Positions 34,722 through 45,656 of a DNA stretch of 64,000 nt are shown here, piece after piece. Position numbers and translations under genes: made by a program. The notes under the pieces were generated by a model. That model did not search any database. It was given only the letters and a program-made list of their open reading frames with translations, and was not told the origin of the DNA. This DNA is from Lithodes maja. Taxonomy: Eukaryota; Arthropoda; Malacostraca; Decapoda; Lithodidae. Positions within the stretch are counted from its first letter, which is position 1. The number at the start of each line of letters is the position of its first letter. The stretch lies in the NCBI GenBank assembly GCA_037953745.1, contig JBAKBP010007663.1, forward strand, positions 33,681-97,680, in the 5' to 3' direction.

Positions 34722-35405
34722 CTACGACTGATCATCCACCCTTGATGAACAATCCGTGATCACATTATCACATCCAGCAATATGACGGATGTCCAGGTTA
34801 TACTCCTGCAACATCAAAGACCACCTGGTCAGTCTCATATTGCAATTGTAAAATTGATTCAGGAATCTCAAAGGGTGATGATCAGTGTAGATAACCACGA
34901 CTGGGCCATAGGCTGGAACATACACCTCGAAGTGCCTGAGCGACAGCACAATCGCCAGTAATTCCTTTTCTATTGTAGAATAGTTCTTTTGTGCAGCATT
35001 GAACTTCTTAGAAAAGAAACTTACTGGGTGTTCCACACCTTCATTGTCTGTCTGTAGCAAGACGGCACCAGCCCCTACACCACTAGCATCTGTTACCAGC
35101 TGAAAAGGCCTGTTAAAGTCTGGGGCCCTGAGTATCAGGTGAGTACATAGCAAATGTTTCACCAAAGTGAAAGCCTTTTCACACTCAGGTGCCCACAAAA
35201 ACTTTTTGTCTTTAGATAACAAATCTGTGAGAGGTGCCAACACCGTTGAGTAACCTTTCATGAAGCGTCTGTAGTAGCCTATCATACCCAAGAATCTCAT
35301 AATCTGCTTCTTGGTTGTTGGGTGCGGAAATTTATTGATAGCCTGTACCTTGTTCTGAGGAGGGCACACCTGTCCCCTTCCCACTACAAACCCAAGGTAC
35401 TGCAC
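34722..35405 (-). pseudogene. Element C RT C-terminal part and RNase H
   Basis: About 227 residues: the end of RT (QYLGFVVGRG, FLGMIGYYRRFMKGYS, LTDLLSKDKKFLW), then RNase H with FQLVTDASGVGAGAVL (first Asp), YSTIEKELLAIVLSLRHF (catalytic Glu) and VIYTDHHPLRFL (Asp). It ends with the LDIRHIAGCDNVITDCSSR motif. The RNase H core looks intact, but a frameshift at about 35400 separates it from the RT palm. A and D lack most of this segment. Confidence 0.88.
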
Positions 35406-35878
35406 AGTGGCTTTACGAAGTCACACTTTGCCAAATTTACTACCAGACCTGCTTCACTAAGTTTCCGGAACAAGGTCTCAAAGTGCTCACAATGGCTCTC
35501 AAAGTCGTCATCATAAATGATTACATCGTCCAAATATACGGTGCAATTTGGAATGTCCTTTACAATTTCATTCATCAGGTTCTGAAACGTTGCTGGTGCA
35601 TTCTTAAGTCCGTAAGGCATAACATTGCACCGGTAGGTACTCCCGTCCACAACAAAACCACATACCTCTTTAGCACGCTCGGACAAAGGTACTTGCCAGT
35701 AACCTTTTACTAAATCTACTTTAGACAAAAAACGAGCATTACCAATTTTGTCAACACTATCATCAACCCGCGGAAGAGGATATGGGTTAGTTGGAGTCAA
35801 ACCGTTTAACCTACGGAAATCAATACAAAAGCGTACCTTGCCATCTGGCTTAGGCTGCAGTGTTACAGGGGAAGTCTA
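35384..35878 (-). pseudogene. Element C reverse transcriptase palm
   Basis: Continues in phase after the TAG at about 35878-35880 that replaces the Trp codon found in A. Motifs: KVRFCIDFRRLN, KVDLVKGYWQVPL, MPYGLKNAPATFQNLMNE and the catalytic CTVYLDDVIIYDDD. This is a standard Ty3/Gypsy-type RT. The frame ends in a shift near 35400, after CDFVKPL. Confidence 0.88.
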
Positions 35879-37744
35879 CTTAACTGTGCCTTTCTCTATC
35901 AACCCTCTACCGAGCATATACTCCAACTCATCCCTCAGAGCTGGTAGTTTTATGGGGGGCACACGGAACGGGATTGACTTAAAGGGTATATGGTCCCCCA
36001 CGTCAACATCATGCATAGCCTGAGTAGTGAGGCCTGGGTGTTCAGCAAATACAGTGGGGTATGAACCGAACAACTGACGGATAGCATCAAACTGCGGCTC
36101 AGGCAAATGAGCTATAGCCTCGTCAGCCCTTAGGCTCGAGTTCCCCGCCCACTGATCCGCTGAAACATGTTGATCCCAGCTATCCTCCTCTGAAGCTTGA
36201 CTGTCCCCCTCTCCTTCTCCACCACGGCCGCAACAAGCCAACACACGGACAGTGAGAGGCTCAGAGGGGCGCCTCACATACTCTTTAATAAGGTTCACGT
36301 GACATAACTGGTTCTTTTTCCTCCTGTCTGGAGTGGCAACAAGGTAATCGAAGTCTGAAATTTTTTCTACAATTTTATAAGGTCCAGTGTACTTCGCAGA
36401 GAGGGGGTTACCAACCAAAGGCAACAAAATTAATACCTCTTGTCCTACAGTGAACTTCCGGAGCCTCACTTTGCGATCATACCTGTCCTTCATCAAAGCT
36501 TGTGATTCTGTCAAATTTCTACCTGCCATCTCCAGACTCTTAAGCATGCGCTCACGGCTTTCAAGCACATACTTTAATAATGGACAAGGCTGCACAGTCC
36601 CCTCCCAAATTTCTTTCAGCATGTTAAGGGGGCCCCTGACACGGTGTCCAAAAATCAGCTCGTTTGGACTAAATCCCAGGCTCTCACCAGGTACCTCCCG
36701 AACAGCAAACAGCACATAAGGCAATCCAAGATCCCAATCCATACCGTTGTCAGCACAATAACACCTGAGCATGCTTTTAAGTGTAGCATGCCACCGCTCA
36801 AGCACCCCTTGACTCTCAGGGTGATACGCTGACGATACTACTGCTCGTATCCCATGCTGTTGCATTGTTTGCTTGAACATGTTGGAGGTGAAATTAGATC
36901 CCTGATCAGACTGAATCTCCTCCGGGTACCCGTACCTTGAGAAGTACCACAACAAGTTACTGACTACCGTCTTAGCCATTCCATTTTTCATAGGGTATGC
37001 ATCGGGGTATCTAGTGGCAACATCCATTATGGTTAACAAAAATTGATTTCCAGCCTTAGTGGGAGGGAGTGGACCAACCATGTCAACAATAATTTTACTA
37101 AAGGGTGGCCCAATCACAGGAATAGGGTGTAACGGAGCCTTAGGAATAACTTGGTTCGGTTTCCCGACACGTTGACAAATATCACATGAGTTTATCCATG
37201 ACTGCACATGAGACTTCATCCCCGGCCACCAAAACAATTTCCCCAAAGCCGCCACCGTTTTCTTGGCACCCAAATGTCCTGATAATGGAGAATCATGAGC
37301 CAACCTAAGCAAACTTTCCCTGCAGCCCTCTGGCACGACCAACTGGTCAACTGTACCTGATCCGCCCTCCCAGTTCCTTTTAGGATCTTGATATCGGTGG
37401 TATAAAATTCCATTAACGAAAAAAAAATCCCCTGCCTTTGCATCCCTATCTTCTTCTAACTCCACAGTCCCATTGGTACACTGCAAAACCTCTGGATCCT
37501 CTAATTGCAACTTTCGAATGTCTGTGGGAGCCAACATGTCTAACTGCTTGGTCAACAACTCATGCCCTCCCCCAACATCCAACTTAGACATCCGGTTTTC
37601 TCGCTGCAGGTAACGGTGCTGTCTCTGAGTCTCTGCCTCCTCCACTACTTTATCAACTGTGTTAGGCACTGGAGTTACAAAAGACTCAGTCAAAGGTCCT
37701 GCTATTGGGTCTTTTGGGAGAGCCACTGGTTCTAAACTCTTCAA
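35879..37744 (-). pseudogene. Element C integrase, upstream of RT
   Basis: 622 codons. A short spacer precedes the HHCC zinc domain (AHDSPLSGHLG with C-x2-C in SCDICQ), then the DDE core (IIVDMVGPLPP, SDQGSNFTS and SSAYHPESQGVLERWH) and the GPY module (AKYTGPYKIVEKISD, then NQLCHVNLIKEY). An acidic linker (GGEGEGDSQASEEDSW) leads towards RT. The frame ends at the TAG before RT. Integrase sits before RT and not after it, unlike most Ty3/Gypsy elements. All catalytic residues are visible. Confidence 0.9.
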
Positions 37745-37769
37745 ACTTTTCCCAGCCTTCCGCTTCTCC

Positions 37770-38685
37770 TTAATTCCCTTCCTCCGCTGTTCTGTGGCCT
37801 GGGAAATATGCTTGGGAACGAGTTACCACACATGCCATCTGTTGGCGTTGACAACTCACTACCCACTCTTGTTCCTCCCTACTCACGTCGGCCGGCCTCT
37901 CGGCAACGACTAAGGGTGGAACTTCTAAAGTAGGCACCGCAAAGTCGTTGCCGAGAAGAAGGTCGACGCCCTCCACTGGCAATTTCTCAACGATCCCAAC
38001 ATCTAAGTCCTTAATCACACCATCAACTTCCAGCTCCACACGAACCAACGGGTATGACCTGGTCGCATTAATACCCTGAACAACAACCACCCGTGCCGCA
38101 TTAATTGGTCGCCCCGTGAAATTCTTCAAAAGTGTTTGTGAAGCTCCAGTATCACGCAAAACTTCCACCTTATGCTGGCAACCCGCCCAACTTACCCTAC
38201 CGGTCCCTCTATGGGCGCAAAAGACATCACGGACAGGGGACGAGCCTTCCTGAGTCTTATACATAGCCTGTGACCCTGCCGCTGACAAACTACCCTGGGT
38301 AAATCCAGACGACATTTCAGCCACACCTATGCTGCGTACCAAAGACACGGCTGCAGCTGGCGGCTTACTAGGACAAGATTTTGCATAATGCCCCTTCTTT
38401 CTACAATGAAAACATTCCACTTCCCCTATCGGTCTCTTCTGATAAGGGGCAGAGTTCTGACCCTTCTGTAATGGGACGGCTGTAGTCTTTGGTTCAGTCC
38501 TGGTATCTTGGCTTTTAAACTGAGGTTTATATCTATAGTGATTGTCCTGAGCTCGAGGGTTTGGAGCATCGCGCCCCTTTGGAACTGCATCAACACGCTT
38601 TACAGATTCACATCCCCTGATTAGTGACAACCCGAGGTCAGCCATCTCAGCTGCCTCTTGAAGAGTTCTTGGGTTCTTTTCTTTA
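37770..38685 (-). pseudogene. Element C zinc knuckle and protease
   Basis: Encodes the gag end with CFHCRKKGHYAKSC (CCHC knuckle), then the protease VLRDTGASQTLL and LLLGNDFAV. The frame is out of phase with the upstream gag because of a 2-bp deletion near 38692, and ends after TRSQAYFPGH where another shift separates it from the integrase frame. Protease motifs are intact. Confidence 0.85.
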
Positions 38686-39729
38686 ATAGTTAGTCATTTC
38701 TGCACCAGTACACTTATAAAACTGCTCGAGCAGAAACAGCTCAGTCAACTGTTCTGCCGTCTCAGCTTTCTCAGAACGTGTCCAGTTTTTAAGTGCATCT
38801 TTTAAGTCCCGGGCATGTTCAAGAAAGGTCGCCTCCCTAGTCTTTTTAACACCCCGAAACTTCAATCGATATGTTTCCAGTTGCAACTCGTATGCCCGTA
38901 GGACAGCTCTCTTCAATTCTGGGTAGTCAATGCAAGACTCTAAAGGCAGTGCATCATAAGCCTTCAGACCCTTACCCGTAAGTCTTGAGGAGACTAGAGC
39001 TGCCCACTTCTCTTCAAGCCAATTATGCTCCCTACACTTCTTCTCAAAACGATTACAAAATTCTGTGACTTCAGTTTCACTAAATACCGGCACCAATTTG
39101 ACTAATTGGGCCAAGGACTGTTCTCTTACTTGGCCCTCACGGCCCATCCGAGTCCCTGTCGACTCTGCACGAGTCTTAGCTAAATCTAATTTAGCACAAT
39201 ATTTCTCCGAGTCGTACCTAAGCTCAGCCTCATGCCTCCTGGTCTCATCCTCTTGCCTCCTAACCTCAATCTCATGCCTCCTAGTCTCAATCTTAGCAAG
39301 CTCAAGTCTAAATACCATATCTGGAGACAGGCAGGAAGAGGGAGCTGCCACTACTGAAGGAGGGGGGGCAAACACTGGGGAACCACCCGAGGGCACTCCA
39401 ATCTGCCAATTCTCATCCCTCTGTGGGAGAGTGCTAACCTCCGGTAACTGAGTGGACGGCACTGTGGGAGTCGAGTGAGAGGGGATCTGGGGAGGAACCC
39501 CCCCAAACGCCCTCTCCTCCGAAACCCCATGTCGCCCACGCAACACCCAGGAAATCAGCTCCCCCTTGGACATCCCTACTACATTGGAAATGCCCAAAAC
39601 CTTGGCTATCAGGTGCAAGCCACAAACATCCACCCCAGTCAGCCTCTCCTCCGTCACGTGGTACCGCTTACTCACAAAAACTCTAGCATCCTCCTCACTG
39701 GTTACTAATGGCACACCTTCAAATGACAT
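38683..39729 (-). pseudogene. Element C gag N-terminal and capsid part
   Basis: 348 codons from MSFEGVPLV; the family AUG upstream is separated by a stop after DER. It has the conserved N-terminal block (VTEERLTGVDVCGLHLIAK), a Ser/Pro linker, a Glu/Arg-rich segment with RRHE and RRQE repeats (shorter than in D), then the capsid-like part with FCNRFEKKCREHNW, LTGKGLKAYDALPLE and ATFLEHARDLKDALKNW. The last is typical of Gypsy retrotransposon gag. It ends early at EMTNY because of the 2-bp deletion. Confidence 0.85.
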
Positions 39730-39945
39730 CTATCGCTCATCGTCAGTGCTAATGCACGACATACAACAAAATTCTCGAGACAAAAGTGTTAAACTTGCTA
39801 TGCAAGCACTAATTACTAAATTAACTGGAGTCTCTTAAATGCTTTACTAATTGCCATACAAAAAAAATATTCTTCAATATGCACGCTAAAATACAAACAA
39901 ACAAATGTTGTACAACTCTGCAAAAATTTATACTGTTCACAAAAT

Positions 39946-39962
39946 CCTAAGCAAGGTCGCCA
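39946..39962 (-). other. Primer binding site of element C
   Basis: The minus strand reads TGGCGACCTTGCTTAGG next to the 5' LTR, identical to A and D. Confidence 0.8.
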
Positions 39963-39964
39963 TT

Positions 39965-41776
39965 TGTTACGAACTGGCACTCGGGTACACAAGGGCTCTC
40001 AATCAGGACTCGAATACGGCTCGCTGCCACAACGGAAACACACGATCCCAACCCCTGAGTACTGCCAGCCGAACAAAAAACACCAATACCCTCCAGAGTT
40101 CAATCTGCTATAACGGGGTATACAAGAACTCGGTACTAGTGTTCAACAACAGACTAATAAAGAGACAGGAATTATCTAGTCTGGTCAACAATCAAACAAT
40201 GAAGTAAAAACAACAACACCAAAGAATAGTGTTGGCCGAAGCCGAAGTAATCCACCCTTGACTATGAACTTAAGAAGTCCTCCACCCTCTACTTCGGATC
40301 GGCACTATTACGTTAATTAATAGTCCTTAAGCATCGAGCAAGGAATCTTCTGAAAAAAGTTAATGCTTCTCGGATGCTCGTAAGAAGTACGTATCGGATT
40401 TTGAACAGTAATTCAATAAGCAAAAACACTGGCAATTAAATACTATTAAAGGCTTAAATTGGCATAAGAATAATTAAAAGAATATGCAATAGTAAATGGC
40501 AAACATTAAAAAGACGTACTCCGCAAATGCAACGGCAATAGCCTACTCGGATTGTGCTCGTGGGCCACTAATCACTAAAGTAGCCAAGCTTGCAACACAT
40601 GAAATCAATAGTGCATAAACAATATCATACATAAGGAAAGCTTCAATACTATTCTGTATCTACTAATCGAGTAAAGTCTAGCTGGGGTACTGTGGGCAAA
40701 AGGTAGCAAAAACGGCTCGTAGCCTAGCGAAGTCCTCACAACTGTTTAAAGTATTACGTTAAAACTAACAAGTGCACTTTGAGAAATCCAGATCCCTTGT
40801 ATCTGGTTTTCTCCCGGCTCCTTGACAAAGTAAAAACAAACTGTTAATAAAATATAGGGTGGTTAGGCTCTTGCCCTCACGCACTGTAAATTATTAACTC
40901 AACACAGTCAGCCGCGAAGACAACCTAGGCTTCACTGAACCGAAACGAGTATGCAGGTTTATCGCTTAACCACTGCATCAAACAACAACTCGTAACACAG
41001 AAAAACCTTACCCCAGTCTAGCATTACCTAGACCAGCAGAAAACAGGAATAATAATAATAACACACAGGGAAATGCATATACAAGTGCAACAAACATAAA
41101 TCAATCCTATTCTAAGTTAACCCTTCCAAAATAGGCTATCTAATAGGCAAGTATCTCGTGAGAACTCGAGCGATAATACGTTGGCTGACTAGCTCTGCAC
41201 CAACGGGACCACGGAAGTTAAACAGGCAGGGAAAAGAGGAGATAAGAATGTAAGGTAGTAGAGAAAGTTCCCATCAGTCAGAAGAATATATATAGTTAGC
41301 AAGGGAAATGAGAAGTCGCTCTGCCTAATGAGTTCTGATGAAAAAATGGCTAGACTTCCCTTTTTATACCTGGCCCTCTAGTGAGCCCAACGTGAACTAC
41401 TAAGGACCGCCCACTGACAACCATTACGTAATTTCTCTCTCCTCTGGGATAGACAAAGGCTCCCCTAGCACTGAGGGGAGGGGGGGGGGGGGAGTGCTAG
41501 TGAGTTAGGCTCACCTCCAGCCTGGTGCACCCACTGACCCCCAACTGTGGCTGTTTCTCTTCCCATCATTACAAATAAGTTTTACACACAATACTTATAA
41601 CTAATGATATAAAATAGAACTCGTTGACTCAGATGAAAACAAAATACATATTCATAGTACTTATAGTACAACGGCTCGCATAGACTACAGCCAAAGTTCC
41701 TGCCCTGACGATCCTAGCGAGAGTGGGGCATGACTAGGCGTTCTGTACAGCATGCTCACACTGGACATGCGTCACA
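39965..41776 (-). repeat. 5' LTR of element C
   Basis: 1812 bp. Promoter motifs on the minus strand: TATAAAAA (41361-41368) and TTACGTAA (41424-41431) at the position where A and D have TGACGTCA. A long G-run (about 41478-41490) marks the upstream part. Deletions relative to the 3' LTR lie near 40705 and 41680. Confidence 0.92.
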
Positions 41777-42123
41777 ATATGATTTTTAAATATTAGTATG
41801 GACATGAAATGATTCCTTCTATATAATTAGACAAAACAAATTAAATCTTGTTTATGAGTACAAATAATTGGGTTTTATAATTGATTGTAATCTTAATAAT
41901 GACTTGGATATGATAAGATGCAGAAACAAGTTTTACAATGAGTTTAATGTTTTTTTAAGAAAGTTTAACAACACGAATATTGAAGTATGTTTACATTTAT
42001 TTCAAAGCTACTGTTTGAATATTTATGGCACTGAACCTTGGTTTAATAATAGAACATGTTATATACCATTAAAGCAGTTTTCCATTGGATACCATAAGGC
42101 AATCAGGAAGATATTGAATATGT
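41777..42123 (+). pseudogene. LINE G, continuation after element C
   Basis: Resumes the LINE split at 32485: LGFIIDCNLNNDLDMI, NKFYNEFNVFLRKFN, VCLHLFQSYCLNIYGTEPW and FSIGYHKAIRKILNM. This is the C-terminal domain of a non-LTR RT of uncertain clade. It leads in phase into the first unit of the 43-bp array. Confidence 0.75.
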
Positions 42124-42720
42124 AGTACTGGGAGAGCAACCACGGTGCTTGTATAGAATAATATGCAGTACTGGGAGAGCAACCACAGTGCTTGTATAGA
42201 ATAATATGCAGTACTGGAAGAGCAACCACGGTGCTTGTATAGAATAATATGCAGTACTGGGAGAGCAACCACAGTGCTTGTATAGAATAATATGCAGTAC
42301 TGGGAGAGCAACCACAGTGCTTGTATAGAATAATATGCAGTACTGGAAGAGCAACCACAGTGCTTGTATAGAATAATATGCAGTACTGGGAGAGCAACCA
42401 CAGTGCTTGTATAGAATAATATGCAGTACTGGAAGAGCAACCACAGTGCTTGTATAGAATAATATGCAGTACTGGGAGAGCAACCACAGTGCTTGTATAG
42501 AATAATATGCAGTACTGGGAGAGCAACCACAGTGCTTGTATAGAATAATATGCAGTACTGGGAGAGCAACCACAGTGGTTGTATAGAATAATATGCAGTA
42601 CTGCGAGAGCAACCACAGTGCTTGTAGAGAATAATATGCAGTACTGGGAGAGCAACAACCACAGTGCTTGTATAGAATAATATGCAGTACTGGGAGAGCA
42701 ACCACAGTGCTTGTATAGAA
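42124..42720 (+). repeat. 43-bp tandem array of about 14 units inside LINE G
   Basis: The unit starts GTACTGGGAGAGCAACCACA and continues through GTGCTTGTATAGAATAATATGCA; one late unit has a 3-bp insertion (AAC, near 42655). In the LINE frame the first unit reads YWESNHGACIE, a plausible piece of the LINE protein, and LINE coding resumes after the array. Since 43 is not a multiple of three, all three minus frames stay open; those frames are artefacts. Confidence 0.93.
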
Positions 42721-42850
42721 TGTCGATTAATGGTGTTTAGAAACTGGATGAAAATAAGAACATTTATTAAATGCTACATAGATCTTTTCTTGCAAAGGAT
42801 GTGAACAAAATAATCCTACATGAGTATGGACTTAATGACTTATTGACTCT
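42721..42850 (+). pseudogene. LINE G, end of ORF
   Basis: Encodes LMVFRNWMKIRTFIKCYIDL directly after the array, then stops; a second frame has KIILHEYGLNDLL. This is the decayed end of the LINE protein, before a TA microsatellite. Confidence 0.6.
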
Positions 42851-42854
42851 CTAT

Positions 42855-43606
42855 CTATATATATATATATCTATATATATATATATACTGTATATATATA
42901 TATATATATATACACATAATGTGTGGGATGGCTTCTAGGAATATGTTGTATGAATGTGTGTAGCCATGATATACACCAGTTCACGCACAATAACCATGCT
43001 GCTCCCATTAGTAAATTTATGTCACTGGGTGGGTCTCCTTCATCAGTCTTGTACGCATCTCTCTCTCTCTCTCTCTCTTGGGCTTTCAAACTTAATGGTT
43101 GTAGTTGATTATTTGTGTTAATTAATTGATATTTTCCAAATAGATGACAGAAGTTGACTTGAAATATAACATATTGTGTATACTCCAGACCAGATGGCTG
43201 GAGTAAACTAGGAAAGACGAGCAATTGGACAGAGGACGAACAAGCGGAGAAGTGAGAAGTACAGTAGAAGACTGAAAGTTCTCGGGCTCAACCAAGTTGC
43301 ACATACTACTGGTATGGAATTGTTTAAATTATTTTTTTACTGAGTAAGTGAATCCTCAAATATTGGGAGTCATTTGGTAAAGGTGGTCATCTTAAACACG
43401 TATGTTTTTTTACCTTCATATCATTATAACACAGACTGTTTGAAGGAACCGTTATACATCATAACATACACATGTGTTTGTTTCCTCTCAATGTACTGGA
43501 TGTGTGTGACTGTAACAACTGACCTGTGTGCACAGTTAAAAGGCATAGACTTTACCCCTTTTTATAAGTTAGCGTTATATTATGTTTAATCTGGCTAACA
43601 TAGACG
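42855..43606. other. TA and TC microsatellites, no genes
   Basis: TA tract at 42855-42913 and TC tract at about 43061-43079. The rest is AT-rich with no recognised motif. The last four bases, GTTG, are the target duplication of element D. Confidence 0.6.
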
Positions 43607-43610
43607 GTTG

Positions 43611-45441
43611 TGTGACGCATGTCGAGTATGAGCATGCTGTACAGAACGCCCAGTCAGGCCCCACTCTCGCTAGGATCGTCAGGGCAGGAACTTTGGCTGT
43701 AGTCTGTGTAGAGTTTCCTAACTCAGTTTATGTGAACCGTTGTACTATAAGTATTATCATTATGTATTTTGTTTTCTTCTGAGTCAACGAGTTCTATTTT
43801 ATATCATTGTATATATGTATTGTGTGTGGGACTTATATATGATGATGAGAGAGAGAGTTATGTGGCGCCGGCCGGTGAGCGCGCCACGAGGTGTGTAGGC
43901 CTCACTCCCTCCTTCCTCCTCCCTTTCAGCGCGTGGGAAGTTCTTTGTCGATCCCAGATTGAGAGAATATGACGTCATGATTGCCAGTGGGCGGTCCTTA
44001 AGTAGTTTGAGATATGCCGCTAGAGGGCCGAGTATAAAAAGAGAGGTTTTTGCCACCATGCTTCAGAACTCATCAGGCAAAGCGACCTCTCATATCCCTT
44101 GCAACTATCCATATTCTTCCGACTGATGTGAACTTTCTCTACTCTCTGAACAGCCTACCTTCTTCTCTTCTCGTCCTTTTTTAACCAATGACCCCTTTGG
44201 TGCAGATTTAGTCAGCCAAAGTATTATCGCTTGAGTTCTCACGAGATAAGTGCCTGTTAGATAGCCTATTTTGGAAGGGTTAACTAGAATAGGATTGATT
44301 GATGTTTGTTGCACTCGTATATGTATTTCCCTGTGTACTATTATTCATGTTCCTGTTTTCTGCTGGTTTAGGTAATGCTAGACTGGGATAGGGTTCCTCG
44401 AGTTGTGATTTCCTATGAGTGCTAGGTTGGTTGAACCAGCACAATTGCAACGGAGACGTGGGAAGCCTAGGGGGTCTTTTTGATTGTGTACCGTGGGAGT
44501 TTAGCACTGTGTTGCGAGTGAGGGCTTTTGCCTGTGCCACCCAACACTGTGCTATCTCATTTGCTTGACTTTGAGAGGATCGCCAGGAGAGAACCAGATA
44601 CTAGTGATCTGGATCTCTCAAGAGAGCATCCCGTCAATTACCGTAATTTGGCCGCACAGTCTTAAGGACCTCGCTAGGCTACGAGCTGCTTGCTCAGCCA
44701 TTGTCTCTTAACCTTAGATATCCCAGCTAGACTTTGCTCGACCAGCAGATACAGCATAGTATTGAAGCTTCTCCTAATGTATATTATTGTTTAAGCACTA
44801 TTGATTTCATGCGTGGCACGCTTAGCTACTTCAGAGATTAGTGGCCCACGAGCACAATCTTAGTAGGCTATTGCCAGTGCATTGTCGGAGTACTTCTTCT
44901 TAATGTTTGCCATATCCTATTGCTTATTCTTATAATTCTTCTTATGTCAATTTAAAGCCTTTAATTACCAGTGAGTTATTCATTAAATTGCTGTTCAAAA
45001 TCCGATACTTACTTCTTATGAGTATTCGAGAAGCATCTAACTTATCAGAAGATTCCTTGCTTGATGCTCGAGGACTATTGTTTAACGTAACGTAATAGTG
45101 CCGATCCGAAGTAGAGGGTGGAGGACTTCTTAAGTTCTTAGTTCAAGGGTGGATTACTTCGGCTTCGGCCAACACTATTCTTTAGTGTTGTAGTACTTTC
45201 TTCTTTGTTTGATTGTTGACCAGACTAGATAACTCCCGTCTTGTTATTAGTCTGTTGTGTGAAACGCTAGTACCGAGTTCTTGTATACCCCGTTATAGCA
45301 GATAGAACTCTGGAGGGTAGTGGCGTTTTTTGTTCGGCTGGCAGTACTCTGGGGTTGGGATCGTGTGTTTCCGTTGTGGCAGCGAGCCATACTCGAGTCC
45401 TGTGTAAGAGCCCTAGTGTACCCGAGTGCCCGGTCGTAACA
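43611..45441 (+). repeat. 5' LTR of element D
   Basis: 1831 bp, starting TGTGACGC and ending GTAACA. Aligns along its length with the A LTRs, with small indels around the TC-rich patch near 43910. Confidence 0.93.
43971..44040 (+). promoter_or_regulatory. LTR promoter of element D: CRE, GC-box-like motif and TATA
   Basis: TGACGTCA (43971-43978), GGGCGGTCC (43989-43997) and TATAAAAA (44033-44040) in standard order and spacing. The other LTR has the same set, with TATA at 50394. This predicts a TATA-driven, possibly CREB/ATF-responsive transcript starting near 44065. Confidence 0.55.
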
Positions 45442-45443
45442 AA

Positions 45444-45460
45444 TGGCGACCTTGCTTAGG
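45444..45460 (+). other. Primer binding site of element D
   Basis: TGGCGACCTTGCTTAGG, two bases after the 5' LTR, identical to A and C. Confidence 0.8.
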
Positions 45461-45656
45461 ATTTTGTGAACAGTATAATTTTTTGCAGAGTTGTACAACA
45501 TTTGTTTGTTGGTACTTTAGCGTACATATTGAAGAATATTTTTTTTTTGTAAGGCAATTAGGAGAGCATTTAAGAGACTCCAGTTAATTTAGTAATTAGT
45601 GCTTGCATAAGGGAGTTTAACACTTTTGTCTCGAGAATTTTTTGGTGAACTTCAGT

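Larger units (their letters stand above)
32486..41776 (-). mobile_element. LTR retrotransposon C (Gypsy-like, all domains, integrase before RT)
   Basis: A 9.3-kb minus-strand insertion into LINE G with an ATAT duplication (32482-32485 and 41777-41780). LTRs of 1845 and 1812 bp differ by several small deletions and substitutions, so it is older than A and D. It is the only member here with the complete order gag, protease, integrase, RT with YLDD, RNase H. Lesions: an early gag stop, a 2-bp deletion before the knuckle region, a shift after the protease, TAG for Trp before RT, and a shift between RT and RNase H. Confidence 0.92.

Noticed and set aside
42059..42705. Three overlapping frames of about 200 codons on the minus strand
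   Set aside because: They come from the 43-bp array, which by chance has no stop in any minus frame; the underlying coding sense is the plus-strand LINE.
9374..42720. Regular arrays at 9.4, 30.1 and 42.1 kb as possible CRISPR arrays
   Set aside because: Units abut directly without unique spacers, and the sequence is eukaryotic.
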